Assembly: GCA_024222895.1 (NCBI GenBank)
Contig: JAAEOR010000593.1
Span: 1-32,355, forward strand
DNA: 32,355 bases
Source of the DNA: Hyphomicrobiales bacterium
GTDB lineage: Bacteria; Pseudomonadota; Alphaproteobacteria; Rhizobiales; Kaistiaceae
Direction: 5' to 3'
Positions 15,265 through 21,867 of the stretch are shown here, piece after piece. The notes below the pieces were generated by a model. That model saw only the letters and a program-made list of their open reading frames with translations. It did no database searches and had not been told where the DNA came from. The position numbers and the translations under genes are program-made. Position 1 is the first letter of the stretch; every line of letters starts with the position of its first letter.

Positions 15265-16259
15265 CGCACAGGATCGGCTGGATCGGATGTGGGACCCATG
15301 CAAGCCAGATGCTGCTGCCGCAACTCGTCCAACTCGACGTCGAGCTTGCCGCAGTTTGCGACACGGATCCGGGGCGCCTGGCGCTCATTGCCCGTCGTTA
15401 CGGGATACGTGATACCTATACCGACGCAACCGAGTTGATCGCCCGGAAGGGACTCGATGCCGTTGGAATGGCGATTGGCCCGCAAGCCCATTCGACATTG
15501 GGGCTGGCGGCAGTCGAACGCGGTCTACCGGTGTTCCTCGAAAAGCCTCCTGCAGCAAACTCGGCTGACGCAGAGCGTTTGGCAGAAACGGCGGCGAGGA
15601 AGAATGTTCCTGTCGTGGTGGGTTTCATGAAGCGCTACGCGACCGGAAATCGCATCGCCGCGAATATCCTGTCGAGTGACGATTTCGGCCCGGTTCTTGG
15701 TTTGATGGGCTGGTACATGACGGCGCCAACCTACTTCACCGGCGCCCGGGACTATGACGGTTTTTTCCTGCACCATTGCGTGCATTACATGGACCTAGTG
15801 CCATTCCTCGGAGGTGGTGCGATCGAGGAAATAAGCGTGCGCACAGCCGAGAACGGACCCGGCCGGTTGCTGATCCATGGGTCCTTCACGTTGTCCGGCG
15901 GTGCCATAGCCTCGATTGCGATGGGCACCGTGCAGTCCCGGGGAAACCCGGTGGAATTCCTGCAGATCACCGGCGACCACCAGCGCGTCGAGGTCGATAA
16001 CGTCGCCGACGTTATCTGGTATCGCGACCCGCCCTTCAAGGCAGACAACGCCGATGCCGTGCTCGCCGCCGAGACCGATGCGCTGACTTGGCGACCCAAC
16101 CTCACCGCAGCGGCCAACGAGGACCACAAGGGCTATCGCGCCTTGTTAAGCGATGCACTCGCTGCATTTGAGCAGGCGCCATCCGATGCGCCGACCATTG
16201 CCGACGGCCTCGCGGCACTTCAAGCGTTGGAGCGGCTGCGGGTCAAACTCGAACTTTAG
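15261..16259 (+). CDS. Gfo/Idh/MocA-family NAD(P)-dependent sugar dehydrogenase
   Basis: 332-residue oxidoreductase. The N-terminus THRIGWIGCGTHASQMLLPQ contains a GxGxxA-type nucleotide-binding loop. FLEKPPAAN carries the family EKP motif with the candidate catalytic Lys, and VVVGFMKRY follows, as in inositol- and glucose-fructose-oxidoreductase relatives. FFLHHCVHYMDLVPFLGGG occupies the H..D..R/P position of the active-site helix. The start overlaps the epimerase stop (ATGA) with GGAGG 7 nt upstream, so it is co-translated with it. It probably oxidises the sugar or the epimerised product in the cytosol. It is the last gene of the operon; a small hairpin lies downstream. The exact substrate is unknown. 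Confidence 0.87.
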   Translation: MTHRIGWIGCGTHASQMLLPQLVQLDVELAAVCDTDPGRLALIARRYGIRDTYTDATELIARKGLDAVGMAIGPQAHSTLGLAAVERGLPVFLEKPPAANSADAERLAETAARKNVPVVVGFMKRYATGNRIAANILSSDDFGPVLGLMGWYMTAPTYFTGARDYDGFFLHHCVHYMDLVPFLGGGAIEEISVRTAENGPGRLLIHGSFTLSGGAIASIAMGTVQSRGNPVEFLQITGDHQRVEVDNVADVIWYRDPPFKADNADAVLAAETDALTWRPNLTAAANEDHKGYRALLSDALAAFEQAPSDAPTIADGLAALQALERLRVKLEL

Positions 16260-16274
16260 CGCTTAGCTGAGCTG

Positions 16275-16290
16275 GGCGCAGATTTGCGCC
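16275..16290 (+). terminator. Small hairpin after the sugar operon
   Basis: GGCGCA-GATT-TGCGCC, a 6-bp GC-rich stem with a 4-nt loop, 15 bp past the dehydrogenase stop. There is no T-run, so termination is only suggested. Confidence 0.35.
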
Positions 16291-16341
16291 GGCATTGCTC
16301 TGGGCGGCTTCGCACCTCGCTGCTATATCTCGCATACTGAC

Positions 16342-16617
16342 GCCAGCGCGCATTTCTCATACTCCATGCAGACTGCGTTGCACTTTCGGAGGTGCAGAAA
16401 TGGCGTCAGGTGGCGATAAACGTATGATATCATACGGTTGAGCCGCTTGACGCCGTAGATGCCCGCCGAAAATGCAACCCTTCGGGCCGGCTGAAGCACA
16501 AGACAGGGTGTGTCGAAGCCCTCGATCGTATACCCAATACGATCTTCGCGCTTCTCCTGCCCTGTCACGCGCTTGAGCCGGCGCAGATCGCATGGAGTAT
16601 GAGAAATGCGAGCTGGC
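16342..16617. repeat. Inverted-repeat bracket with nested hairpins; right arm covers the start of the SLOG gene
   Basis: Left arm 16342-16369 and right arm 16590-16617 are complementary over 28 bp with one mismatch (21 bp perfect, 16349-16369 with 16590-16610). After a 3-nt mismatch, 5 more pairs follow (16373-16377 with 16582-16586). The right arm contains GGAG (16594-16597) and the ATG (16606) of the next gene. Inside lie a perfect 16-bp palindrome CGTATGATATCATACG (16421-16436) and a three-tier hairpin at 16502-16566. TGGCGTCAG (16401-16409) can pair either with 16337-16345 or with 16448-16454. No gene is visible between 16260 and 16605. Either an RNA leader with alternative folds or the remnant of a small mobile element. 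Confidence 0.7.
16502..16566 (+). other. Three-tier nested hairpin
   Basis: GACAGGG (16502-16508) pairs with CCCTGTC (16560-16566). Inside it GAAGC (16515-16519) pairs with GCTTC (16550-16554). Inside that GATCGTAT (16524-16531) pairs with ATACGATC (16537-16544) over loop ACCCA. All three helices are perfect and coaxial in order, which is unlikely by chance, and they point to a structured RNA or cruciform. Confidence 0.65.
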
Positions 16618-18426
16618 AACGACCCGCCTGTGAACGCAAAGCGGCCCACGCCACCGAAACCGCCCTTCGCCCTTTCTCTCGGGGTCGTCGGCCATCGCCC
16701 GAACCGCCTGCCGGAAAAGGCGCGGCCGACGATCGAGGATCAACTCGATCACCTGCTTGCGGATGTCAAACGGGCAGCCCAAGACGCGCGCATACGGCAT
16801 CGCGCCGTCTTCGCCGATGGGCCGGCCGAGCTGACGATGATTTCGGCCCTTGCCGAAGGCGGCGATCGCATGGCGGCCCAGGCAGCCTTGCGCAACGACA
16901 TGACACTGGCCACGCCGCTGCCGTTCCCGATCGGCGACTACGAAAAGGACTTCACCGAAGCTGCCTCGCGGGCGGAATACGCCGATCTCCTGGATCGCTC
17001 GTCGACGGTCCTCGTGCTCCCGGGCGATTATGAGGCCGAAACCCGGGACTATGACGGCGTCGGTCAGGTCATCCTCGACAACGCCGACCTGATCGTTGCG
17101 ATCTGGGACGGCGGACCGTCTGCGGGCCGCGGCGGCACCACGGATCTTGTCGAGCGCGCCGTGGCGATGGGCCTTCCAATCGTCCATATCGACGCTGCCG
17201 GTGTGGCCGATCCACGGCTTCTGTGGGCCGAACTCGCCGACTACCCGGTGGTCGGCGCCGGGCTGCCGGCGACCCCGACGTCACCGGTCAGTGAAGTCAT
17301 TGCCGAGGTCGTTGACGCCATCGCCCGGCCACCGACGGACGACAGCGAGAAGGCCAGCCTGCTGCGGTTCTTCGACGAACGCTGGAAGCGCCTCAATTGG
17401 AGGATCGAACTGCCGCTCATGCTGGCCGCACTCGGGCTGCGGGCCATGCGAAAGACCGACCTCCTGCCGCCGGCGCCGGCCGCCTTGAGCGCCGAGGTCG
17501 ACCTCGACGCCGCTTCGGTGCCGGGCGTGAATCCACAGCGACTGGCGACCGTTGCCAAGGCCTTCGGCACCGCCGATGCCGTGGCCGTGCGGCAGGCGCA
17601 GATATTCCGCGGCGCCTATGTGTCGAAATTCTTCTTCGCGGCAATGGTGGTCATCACGGCCGCGGCGTCCCTGGTCGGTCAGCAGCTGTTCGGCTGGGAG
17701 ACCTGGCTGCTTGCCGTGCTTCAGATCGGCTTTGTCGGACTGGTGCTGATCAACACCAGCCTCGGCCGGAGCCGCGACTGGCACGGTCGCTGGCGCGACG
17801 CCCGCGAGGCGGCGGAACGAATCCGCGGTGCCATCCCGCTCTGGCTGCTGGGCGAAGTGGAGGATAATGGACGCAGCACCGGCCCGGCCTGGCCCGCCTG
17901 GTATACTCGGGCCCATTTGCGGGCTCTGGGGCTGAGGCCCGGCGCTCTGGACCGGAAACCACTGGAGGCCGCCCGGCAGGTCCTGATCGCCCTGGCTGAC
18001 GGTCAGAGCGGATATCATCAGGCCACGGCGCGGCTGATGACCCGGATCGAGAAGCGCCTGGTCCGGATCGGGCAGGTGCTGTTCGCGGCGACGTTCCTGC
18101 TCGGCGCAGCGAACCTGGTTCTCGCCCTTGTCGGCCTCGACCTTCCGTTCAACTGGCGCTACGCCATGATCGGGCTGACCGCGGCGATGCCGGCTCTGGG
18201 CTCGGCCACCTTCGGAATTCGATTGATCGGCGATTTCGAGGGAGCCGCCGACAGATCTGCGCGTGTGGCGGAGACGCTCGACACGATTGCAGCGGCCTTG
18301 CGACAGGATCCGGCCCAACTCGCCGTCTTGAGGGCCCGCGCCCGATCCCTTGCCGGCGCCATGCTCGGCGACGTCTCGCACTGGCGGATGGCCACCGAGA
18401 CCCGCAAGCTTATCAATCCCCTCTGA
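16606..18426 (+). CDS. SLOG/Rossmann sensor protein with SLATT-like membrane segments (putative effector)
   Basis: 606 residues. The N-terminal part (about 21-240) looks like a SLOG-type Rossmann domain: ALSLGVVGHRPNRL (22-35), ALAEGGDRMAAQAAL (81-95), ADLIVAIWDGG with GRGGTTDLVERAVAMGLPIV (160-193). SLOG domains bind nucleotide-derived ligands. A linker leads to a pair of membrane segments (about 338-360 and 366-385) followed by WHGRWRDAREAAERIRG, which resembles the W..rR..AE.lR signature of SLATT, a 2TM effector domain associated with SLOG and SMODS in predicted bacterial conflict systems. A second membrane pair lies at about 485-508 and 518-541. The ATG at 16606 has GGAG 8 nt upstream inside an inverted-repeat arm. 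A convergent patatin gene follows 33 bp later. Domain calls are from motif reading. Role is inference: a membrane effector or ligand-gated sensor. Confidence 0.62.
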   Translation: MRAGNDPPVNAKRPTPPKPPFALSLGVVGHRPNRLPEKARPTIEDQLDHLLADVKRAAQDARIRHRAVFADGPAELTMISALAEGGDRMAAQAALRNDMTLATPLPFPIGDYEKDFTEAASRAEYADLLDRSSTVLVLPGDYEAETRDYDGVGQVILDNADLIVAIWDGGPSAGRGGTTDLVERAVAMGLPIVHIDAAGVADPRLLWAELADYPVVGAGLPATPTSPVSEVIAEVVDAIARPPTDDSEKASLLRFFDERWKRLNWRIELPLMLAALGLRAMRKTDLLPPAPAALSAEVDLDAASVPGVNPQRLATVAKAFGTADAVAVRQAQIFRGAYVSKFFFAAMVVITAAASLVGQQLFGWETWLLAVLQIGFVGLVLINTSLGRSRDWHGRWRDAREAAERIRGAIPLWLLGEVEDNGRSTGPAWPAWYTRAHLRALGLRPGALDRKPLEAARQVLIALADGQSGYHQATARLMTRIEKRLVRIGQVLFAATFLLGAANLVLALVGLDLPFNWRYAMIGLTAAMPALGSATFGIRLIGDFEGAADRSARVAETLDTIAAALRQDPAQLAVLRARARSLAGAMLGDVSHWRMATETRKLINPL

Positions 18427-18459
18427 CCTCGGAGCTGAGGGTATCGGGGAAAGACCGGT

Positions 18460-19602
18460 TCATGGACCGGGCTCCAGCCCGAGATGCTCCGGTCGAATCT
18501 GCTTTTCAGCCGCCGCCTGGCCGATTTCGTATGCCAGCGGCAGTACAGCGGCGGCGTCGAGCCTGCCAAGCTCGGCAAGCTGTGCGCTGCGAACCGTGAT
18601 CCCGAGTTCGTCACGCAGCCAGGCGCGATCCAGCCTTACATCGTAGCGCTGAAACGTGAACAGCGGTGCGTCTGGCAGAAGCACGTCGTGGAGATCGCCG
18701 ATCTCCGAATTGACTTCCCAGGGCGTGTCGGACCGGCCAAGCATCTGCATGACCGTCAAGACCTGATTGCTCGAGTCGGCAACCATGCTCGCCAGCGCCT
18801 GAATCGCCAATCCGGCCGCCGGCATTCGCCGCGCAGCCGCGGCAGACATCGTATCTCGACGCGCTCCGGTGCCGAGCGACACGATCCGCAGGCGGTGCTC
18901 GCCGACTGGCCAGTTATATCCGTAGGCGGGGATCGTCGCGAGCTGCAGTAGCGCCAAGGCCGGATTGTTGTGCGGGGTGATGCCGCCGTCGATGAACAAA
19001 CCCGGCGGCGCCCCTTCGGCGATCCTGATCTGCTGCGGCGCGAAATAATAGGGCGCTGCGGTCGACGCCCGAACCAGGTCGGCCAGCAGGTAGTTGCGGT
19101 TGCCGATGTAACCGGCATCCGCCGGATCCTCCCAAAACCTGGCGTTCGGATTGTTGGTAATCAGCCAGGCACCGCCGGTGTCCAGGCGCTTGGCTACGAT
19201 CGCAAGCGCGGTCTTGAGATCCGGGGTATCGAGGCGGCGGGCGCCAACGACCTTTCGGATTTCCCGATGGAGGGACTCGGCGTCGAACAAGGTCTGGATG
19301 AAGGCAACGCGAACCCGGCCCCGCCGGAAGACTTGCGGCGCCAGGTCGAAATAGAAGTCGCGCAGGTCGGCCGTGCTGCGCCCAAGCGAAAGGGCGGTTG
19401 CGATGATCGCACCCGTCGACGTGCCGCCGATCATGTCGAAACGGTCACTGAGGGCTGCGGAGGCGCCGGCGCGCTCTCGATAAAGCTGCTCGATGCGTTC
19501 CAGAAAGGCGATCGCGATCACACCCCGAACGCCGCCGCCGTCCAATGCAAGGATCTCCTTCCTCCCAGCACTGTCGGTGGCCAACCTGGTTTCGGCCGTC
19601 AT
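18460..19602 (-). CDS. Patatin-like phospholipase
   Basis: 380-residue predicted cytosolic or membrane-associated acyl hydrolase. Near the N-terminus EILALDGGGVRGV (oxyanion loop DGGGVRG, 21-27) is followed by MIGGTSTGAI, giving the nucleophile elbow GTSTG with Ser62. FIDGGI supplies the catalytic Asp205, completing the Ser-Asp dyad. No signal peptide is seen. Patatins release fatty acids from membrane lipids; several bacterial relatives are effectors of cyclic-nucleotide anti-phage systems, though no nucleotide cyclase lies in this window. GAGGGG lies 5 nt before the ATG. It faces the SLOG-SLATT-like gene tail to tail and is preceded, on its own strand, by a 110-bp gap after a glyoxalase-like gene. 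The fold is sure; the physiological role is open. Confidence 0.88.
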   Translation of the reverse strand: MTAETRLATDSAGRKEILALDGGGVRGVIAIAFLERIEQLYRERAGASAALSDRFDMIGGTSTGAIIATALSLGRSTADLRDFYFDLAPQVFRRGRVRVAFIQTLFDAESLHREIRKVVGARRLDTPDLKTALAIVAKRLDTGGAWLITNNPNARFWEDPADAGYIGNRNYLLADLVRASTAAPYYFAPQQIRIAEGAPPGLFIDGGITPHNNPALALLQLATIPAYGYNWPVGEHRLRIVSLGTGARRDTMSAAAARRMPAAGLAIQALASMVADSSNQVLTVMQMLGRSDTPWEVNSEIGDLHDVLLPDAPLFTFQRYDVRLDRAWLRDELGITVRSAQLAELGRLDAAAVLPLAYEIGQAAAEKQIRPEHLGLEPGP

Positions 19603-19712
19603 GACAGCCCCTCCCCTCGGCCCGCCTGGTTCACATCGATAGTGTAAAACTGTTTCCGGACCTTGCTCTGCGTCAAATCCCTGCGCACCGCGCCCGGCCG
19701 CGCCGTCGTCGC

Positions 19713-20390
19713 CTACCCGATCGACTCCCAGGAGCTACCGGGACTGGGCGGGAGTGCTAATCTGCGTTCACCACCGCCCCGGCAGCGGACATCGATCGAG
19801 ACCATCCATTCATCGGCATCGGATTCGCATAGATCGACAATCGTTCTGGCGCAGAATTCCCTCAGCCCCGGTGCAGGCGAAACCCGTCGCGGACACGCAA
19901 GACTGACGCGATCAACCGTCGTCAGACCGAGGTGGCGTTGCAGCCGGCCGCGCCGGTGCAGCGGCCAGTCGAGCGGGCCGCTTGTGCCTGGCGACCGAAA
20001 GAGCATTGGCTGGCACGGATCGTCGCTATCGACCGACACGGATATTCCCGCCCCGTCCGGTAGATAAGGCGGGCGATAGTCCCATGTCTTGCCGCCAAAC
20101 CCGTCATCTCCTTCGCCGCTGCGCCACGCGAGGCCGATCGGACATGTGCCGGCGCTGCGCCATGTCGATCGTTCGAACAGTTTCGAGCGCGCAATCTGCT
20201 TTGATCGCGCCATCGCCGGATCGTTCACCCAGAGGAGCTCGATGTAGATATTGTCGAAGCAATAGCAGGCGTTCTGCGTTCCTTGTCCCGGGTGGTCGCG
20301 TCGGTAGGATTCGCGCAGGCCGGGATGCTCGAGAAATCCTGGCTCGGGACCGCCTGGTTCGATCAGGAAAAAGATGTGGTCGAGTTCCAC
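19713..20390 (-). CDS. Glyoxalase-like (VOC superfamily) domain protein
   Basis: About 225 residues. The start ELDHIFFLIEPGGPEPGF, then HPGQGTQNACYCFDN and YIELLWVNDP, and later TWDYRPPYLPDGAGI, match the glyoxalase-like domain family (the usual pattern is LDHIFICT..G.PEA, HPGQGTANRRFFF, LELLWV). These are single-chain vicinal-oxygen-chelate proteins of unknown reaction. The frame is open up to a GTG at 20438, with another GTG at 20423 only 2 nt after an AGGAGG. I prefer the GTG at 20390 because family members begin right at this LDH motif, but the start is uncertain. There is no signal peptide. It lies on the minus strand between an exported hydrolase and the patatin gene. Confidence 0.75.
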   Translation of the reverse strand: MELDHIFFLIEPGGPEPGFLEHPGLRESYRRDHPGQGTQNACYCFDNIYIELLWVNDPAMARSKQIARSKLFERSTWRSAGTCPIGLAWRSGEGDDGFGGKTWDYRPPYLPDGAGISVSVDSDDPCQPMLFRSPGTSGPLDWPLHRRGRLQRHLGLTTVDRVSLACPRRVSPAPGLREFCARTIVDLCESDADEWMVSIDVRCRGGGERRLALPPSPGSSWESIG

Positions 20391-20501
20391 GCGCCATTCC
20401 CGCCGGCCGTCGCTCGGTGACACGACCTCCTGCAGCACCGTGGACCGGCATCATCCCCGGTCAAGCGAAAGGCACACGGGCCCCGTGCGGTCGTCCCATT
20501 G

Positions 20502-21212
20502 CTACTGCTGTGTCGCAGGCCATTCCCGCAGGATGGTCATTGTCTTATCGAACACCCAGGCTTGGAGCTCTTCGCTCTTGTCCATATTCAGGTGATTGAC
20601 GTCCTTTCGCTTCGTGAGGTCAATGTTGACGATCGTGCCGTTGAAGCGGTCGGATCCGGTGACTTCCTGGCCATAGCCCCTGGGTCTGTAGAAGTTAATC
20701 ACTTCCTCGACCCCGCCCATCACCGGATTAAGCTGGGCCACTGCGTCGAACACGACAATCAGTCGGACCGGGACGCCGTTGACGATCATCCAGTTAGCCA
20801 TCACCAGGGCCGCGTCACCACCAAGCGAATGGCCGATGATGATGATCGGTGCCGTGCTTTGGTCCTTCTTGTACTTGGCAATTGTTTCATCGGCGAGCCG
20901 GCGCCAGCGCGAATGATTATCAAGAATGACCGGCGCGCCGGCCTCTTCAAGCCGCTTGGCAAGGGCATCCATACCCCGCGACCAGATGTTGTGGAGACCG
21001 CGAAGGACAATGACATGCCCGTAAGGATACCCGCCAGCGGGCGGTTCTGGCGCGGTGGTGATCGTCTTTGAGGCTGCAGTCGCCTTGGGGGCATGGGCGG
21101 GACGGGGGGCTGGCAGCACGATTGAGTCCTGAGCGCTTGACGGCACCAAAGGTGCCCCCAGCCCCAGAATGAACGCGGCAAGAAGCCCAACAACCGCCCG
21201 TCTTGACCTCAT
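20502..21212 (-). CDS. Exported alpha/beta hydrolase (lipase-like)
   Basis: 236 residues. The signal peptide MRSRRAVVGLLAAFILGLG ends near SSAQD, and a Pro/Ala-rich spacer follows, suggesting a periplasmic enzyme. The hydrolase core has GHVIVLRGLHNIWSRGMD, then IIIIGHSLGGDAAL with nucleophile Ser129, VVFDAVAQ with candidate Asp156, and VNHLNMDKS with candidate His207. This matches a family of small alphaproteobacterial alpha/beta hydrolases of unknown substrate. The ATG at 21212 is chosen over the open frame to 21239 because AAGGAGG lies 5 nt upstream. It is preceded on the same strand by the methyltransferase-like gene with a 70-bp gap and followed by the glyoxalase-like gene. Confidence 0.83.
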   Translation of the reverse strand: MRSRRAVVGLLAAFILGLGAPLVPSSAQDSIVLPAPRPAHAPKATAASKTITTAPEPPAGGYPYGHVIVLRGLHNIWSRGMDALAKRLEEAGAPVILDNHSRWRRLADETIAKYKKDQSTAPIIIIGHSLGGDAALVMANWMIVNGVPVRLIVVFDAVAQLNPVMGGVEEVINFYRPRGYGQEVTGSDRFNGTIVNIDLTKRKDVNHLNMDKSEELQAWVFDKTMTILREWPATQQ

Positions 21213-21282
21213 CACAACCTCCTTCACCGCAAGACTCAAGCGTGCACTCTATTCAGAAAAATGGCCGTGCGACGACATGCGG

Positions 21283-21867
21283 TCAATAAATCAGGGGAAT
21301 CACACGTTTCGTGCGCTTCATATAGTCACGATAGATGTCGCCGAATGTCTCAATCATGAGTTGCTCCTCGCGCCCGACCCGCAGAAAGTAAAGGATTCCC
21401 CAGCCGACAATGCCGGACAGACCGGCGATCCAATTTGACAGAAGCGCGGCCTGGGCAAGGGCCAGGAGCCAGAAGGCCGAATACATCGGATGGCGGACAT
21501 AACCGTAGAGGCCGGTATCGATCAGCGTGTGCTTCTTGCGCGTATCGAGCGTCACCGACCAGTTGCGGCCAAGCTGGCGGTGGGTCTCGTAGAGCAGGGC
21601 CAGGGCCGCAAGCATCAGGACGACGCCAATCCAGGCGAGCGACGGAGAGAACCCGTAATCGGCGAAACGGGGCTCGCCGCTGATAAAGTAGATCAGCGGA
21701 ATGATCGCCAGCCCGGTCAGCGAAAAGCCAAGCAGCACCTGATCGTGTGTTCCACCAGTGGAGCGCGCGACTTTTGTTTTGCGCGACCGGCGCTGATGGG
21801 GGTAGCGGACGACGAACCAGAGCACGCCGCCGATAAACCACACCCATTGCGCGACAAGTTGAGTCAT
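21283..21867 (-). CDS. Isoprenylcysteine carboxyl methyltransferase-like membrane protein (ICMT/PEMT superfamily)
   Basis: 194-residue integral membrane protein with about five hydrophobic segments. The C-terminal half has TGLYGYVRHPMYSAFWLL and REEQLMIETFGDIYRDYM, the SAM-binding R-HP-Y and EE...G..Y..Y signature shared by ICMT and phospholipid N-methyltransferases. Bacterial members have been linked to methylation of lipids or small molecules; the substrate is unknown here. The start overlaps the stop of the upstream membrane-hydrolase gene (ATGATGA). Two ATGs at 21870 and 21867 are possible; the second has better spacing to GGGGGA. Translational coupling with that gene suggests the two products act together at the membrane. 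Confidence 0.8.
   Translation of the reverse strand: MTQLVAQWVWFIGGVLWFVVRYPHQRRSRKTKVARSTGGTHDQVLLGFSLTGLAIIPLIYFISGEPRFADYGFSPSLAWIGVVLMLAALALLYETHRQLGRNWSVTLDTRKKHTLIDTGLYGYVRHPMYSAFWLLALAQAALLSNWIAGLSGIVGWGILYFLRVGREEQLMIETFGDIYRDYMKRTKRVIPLIY

Noticed and set aside
16323-16649. A 108-codon minus-strand ORF over the inverted repeat
   Set aside because: Its start-like sequence exists only because the left arm mirrors the start of the SLOG gene; there is no ribosome site and no family resemblance.
16606-19602. A full cyclic-nucleotide anti-phage operon (cyclase plus patatin effector)
   Set aside because: No cyclase or SMODS nucleotidyltransferase motif is present and the two genes converge, so only a looser association is claimed.
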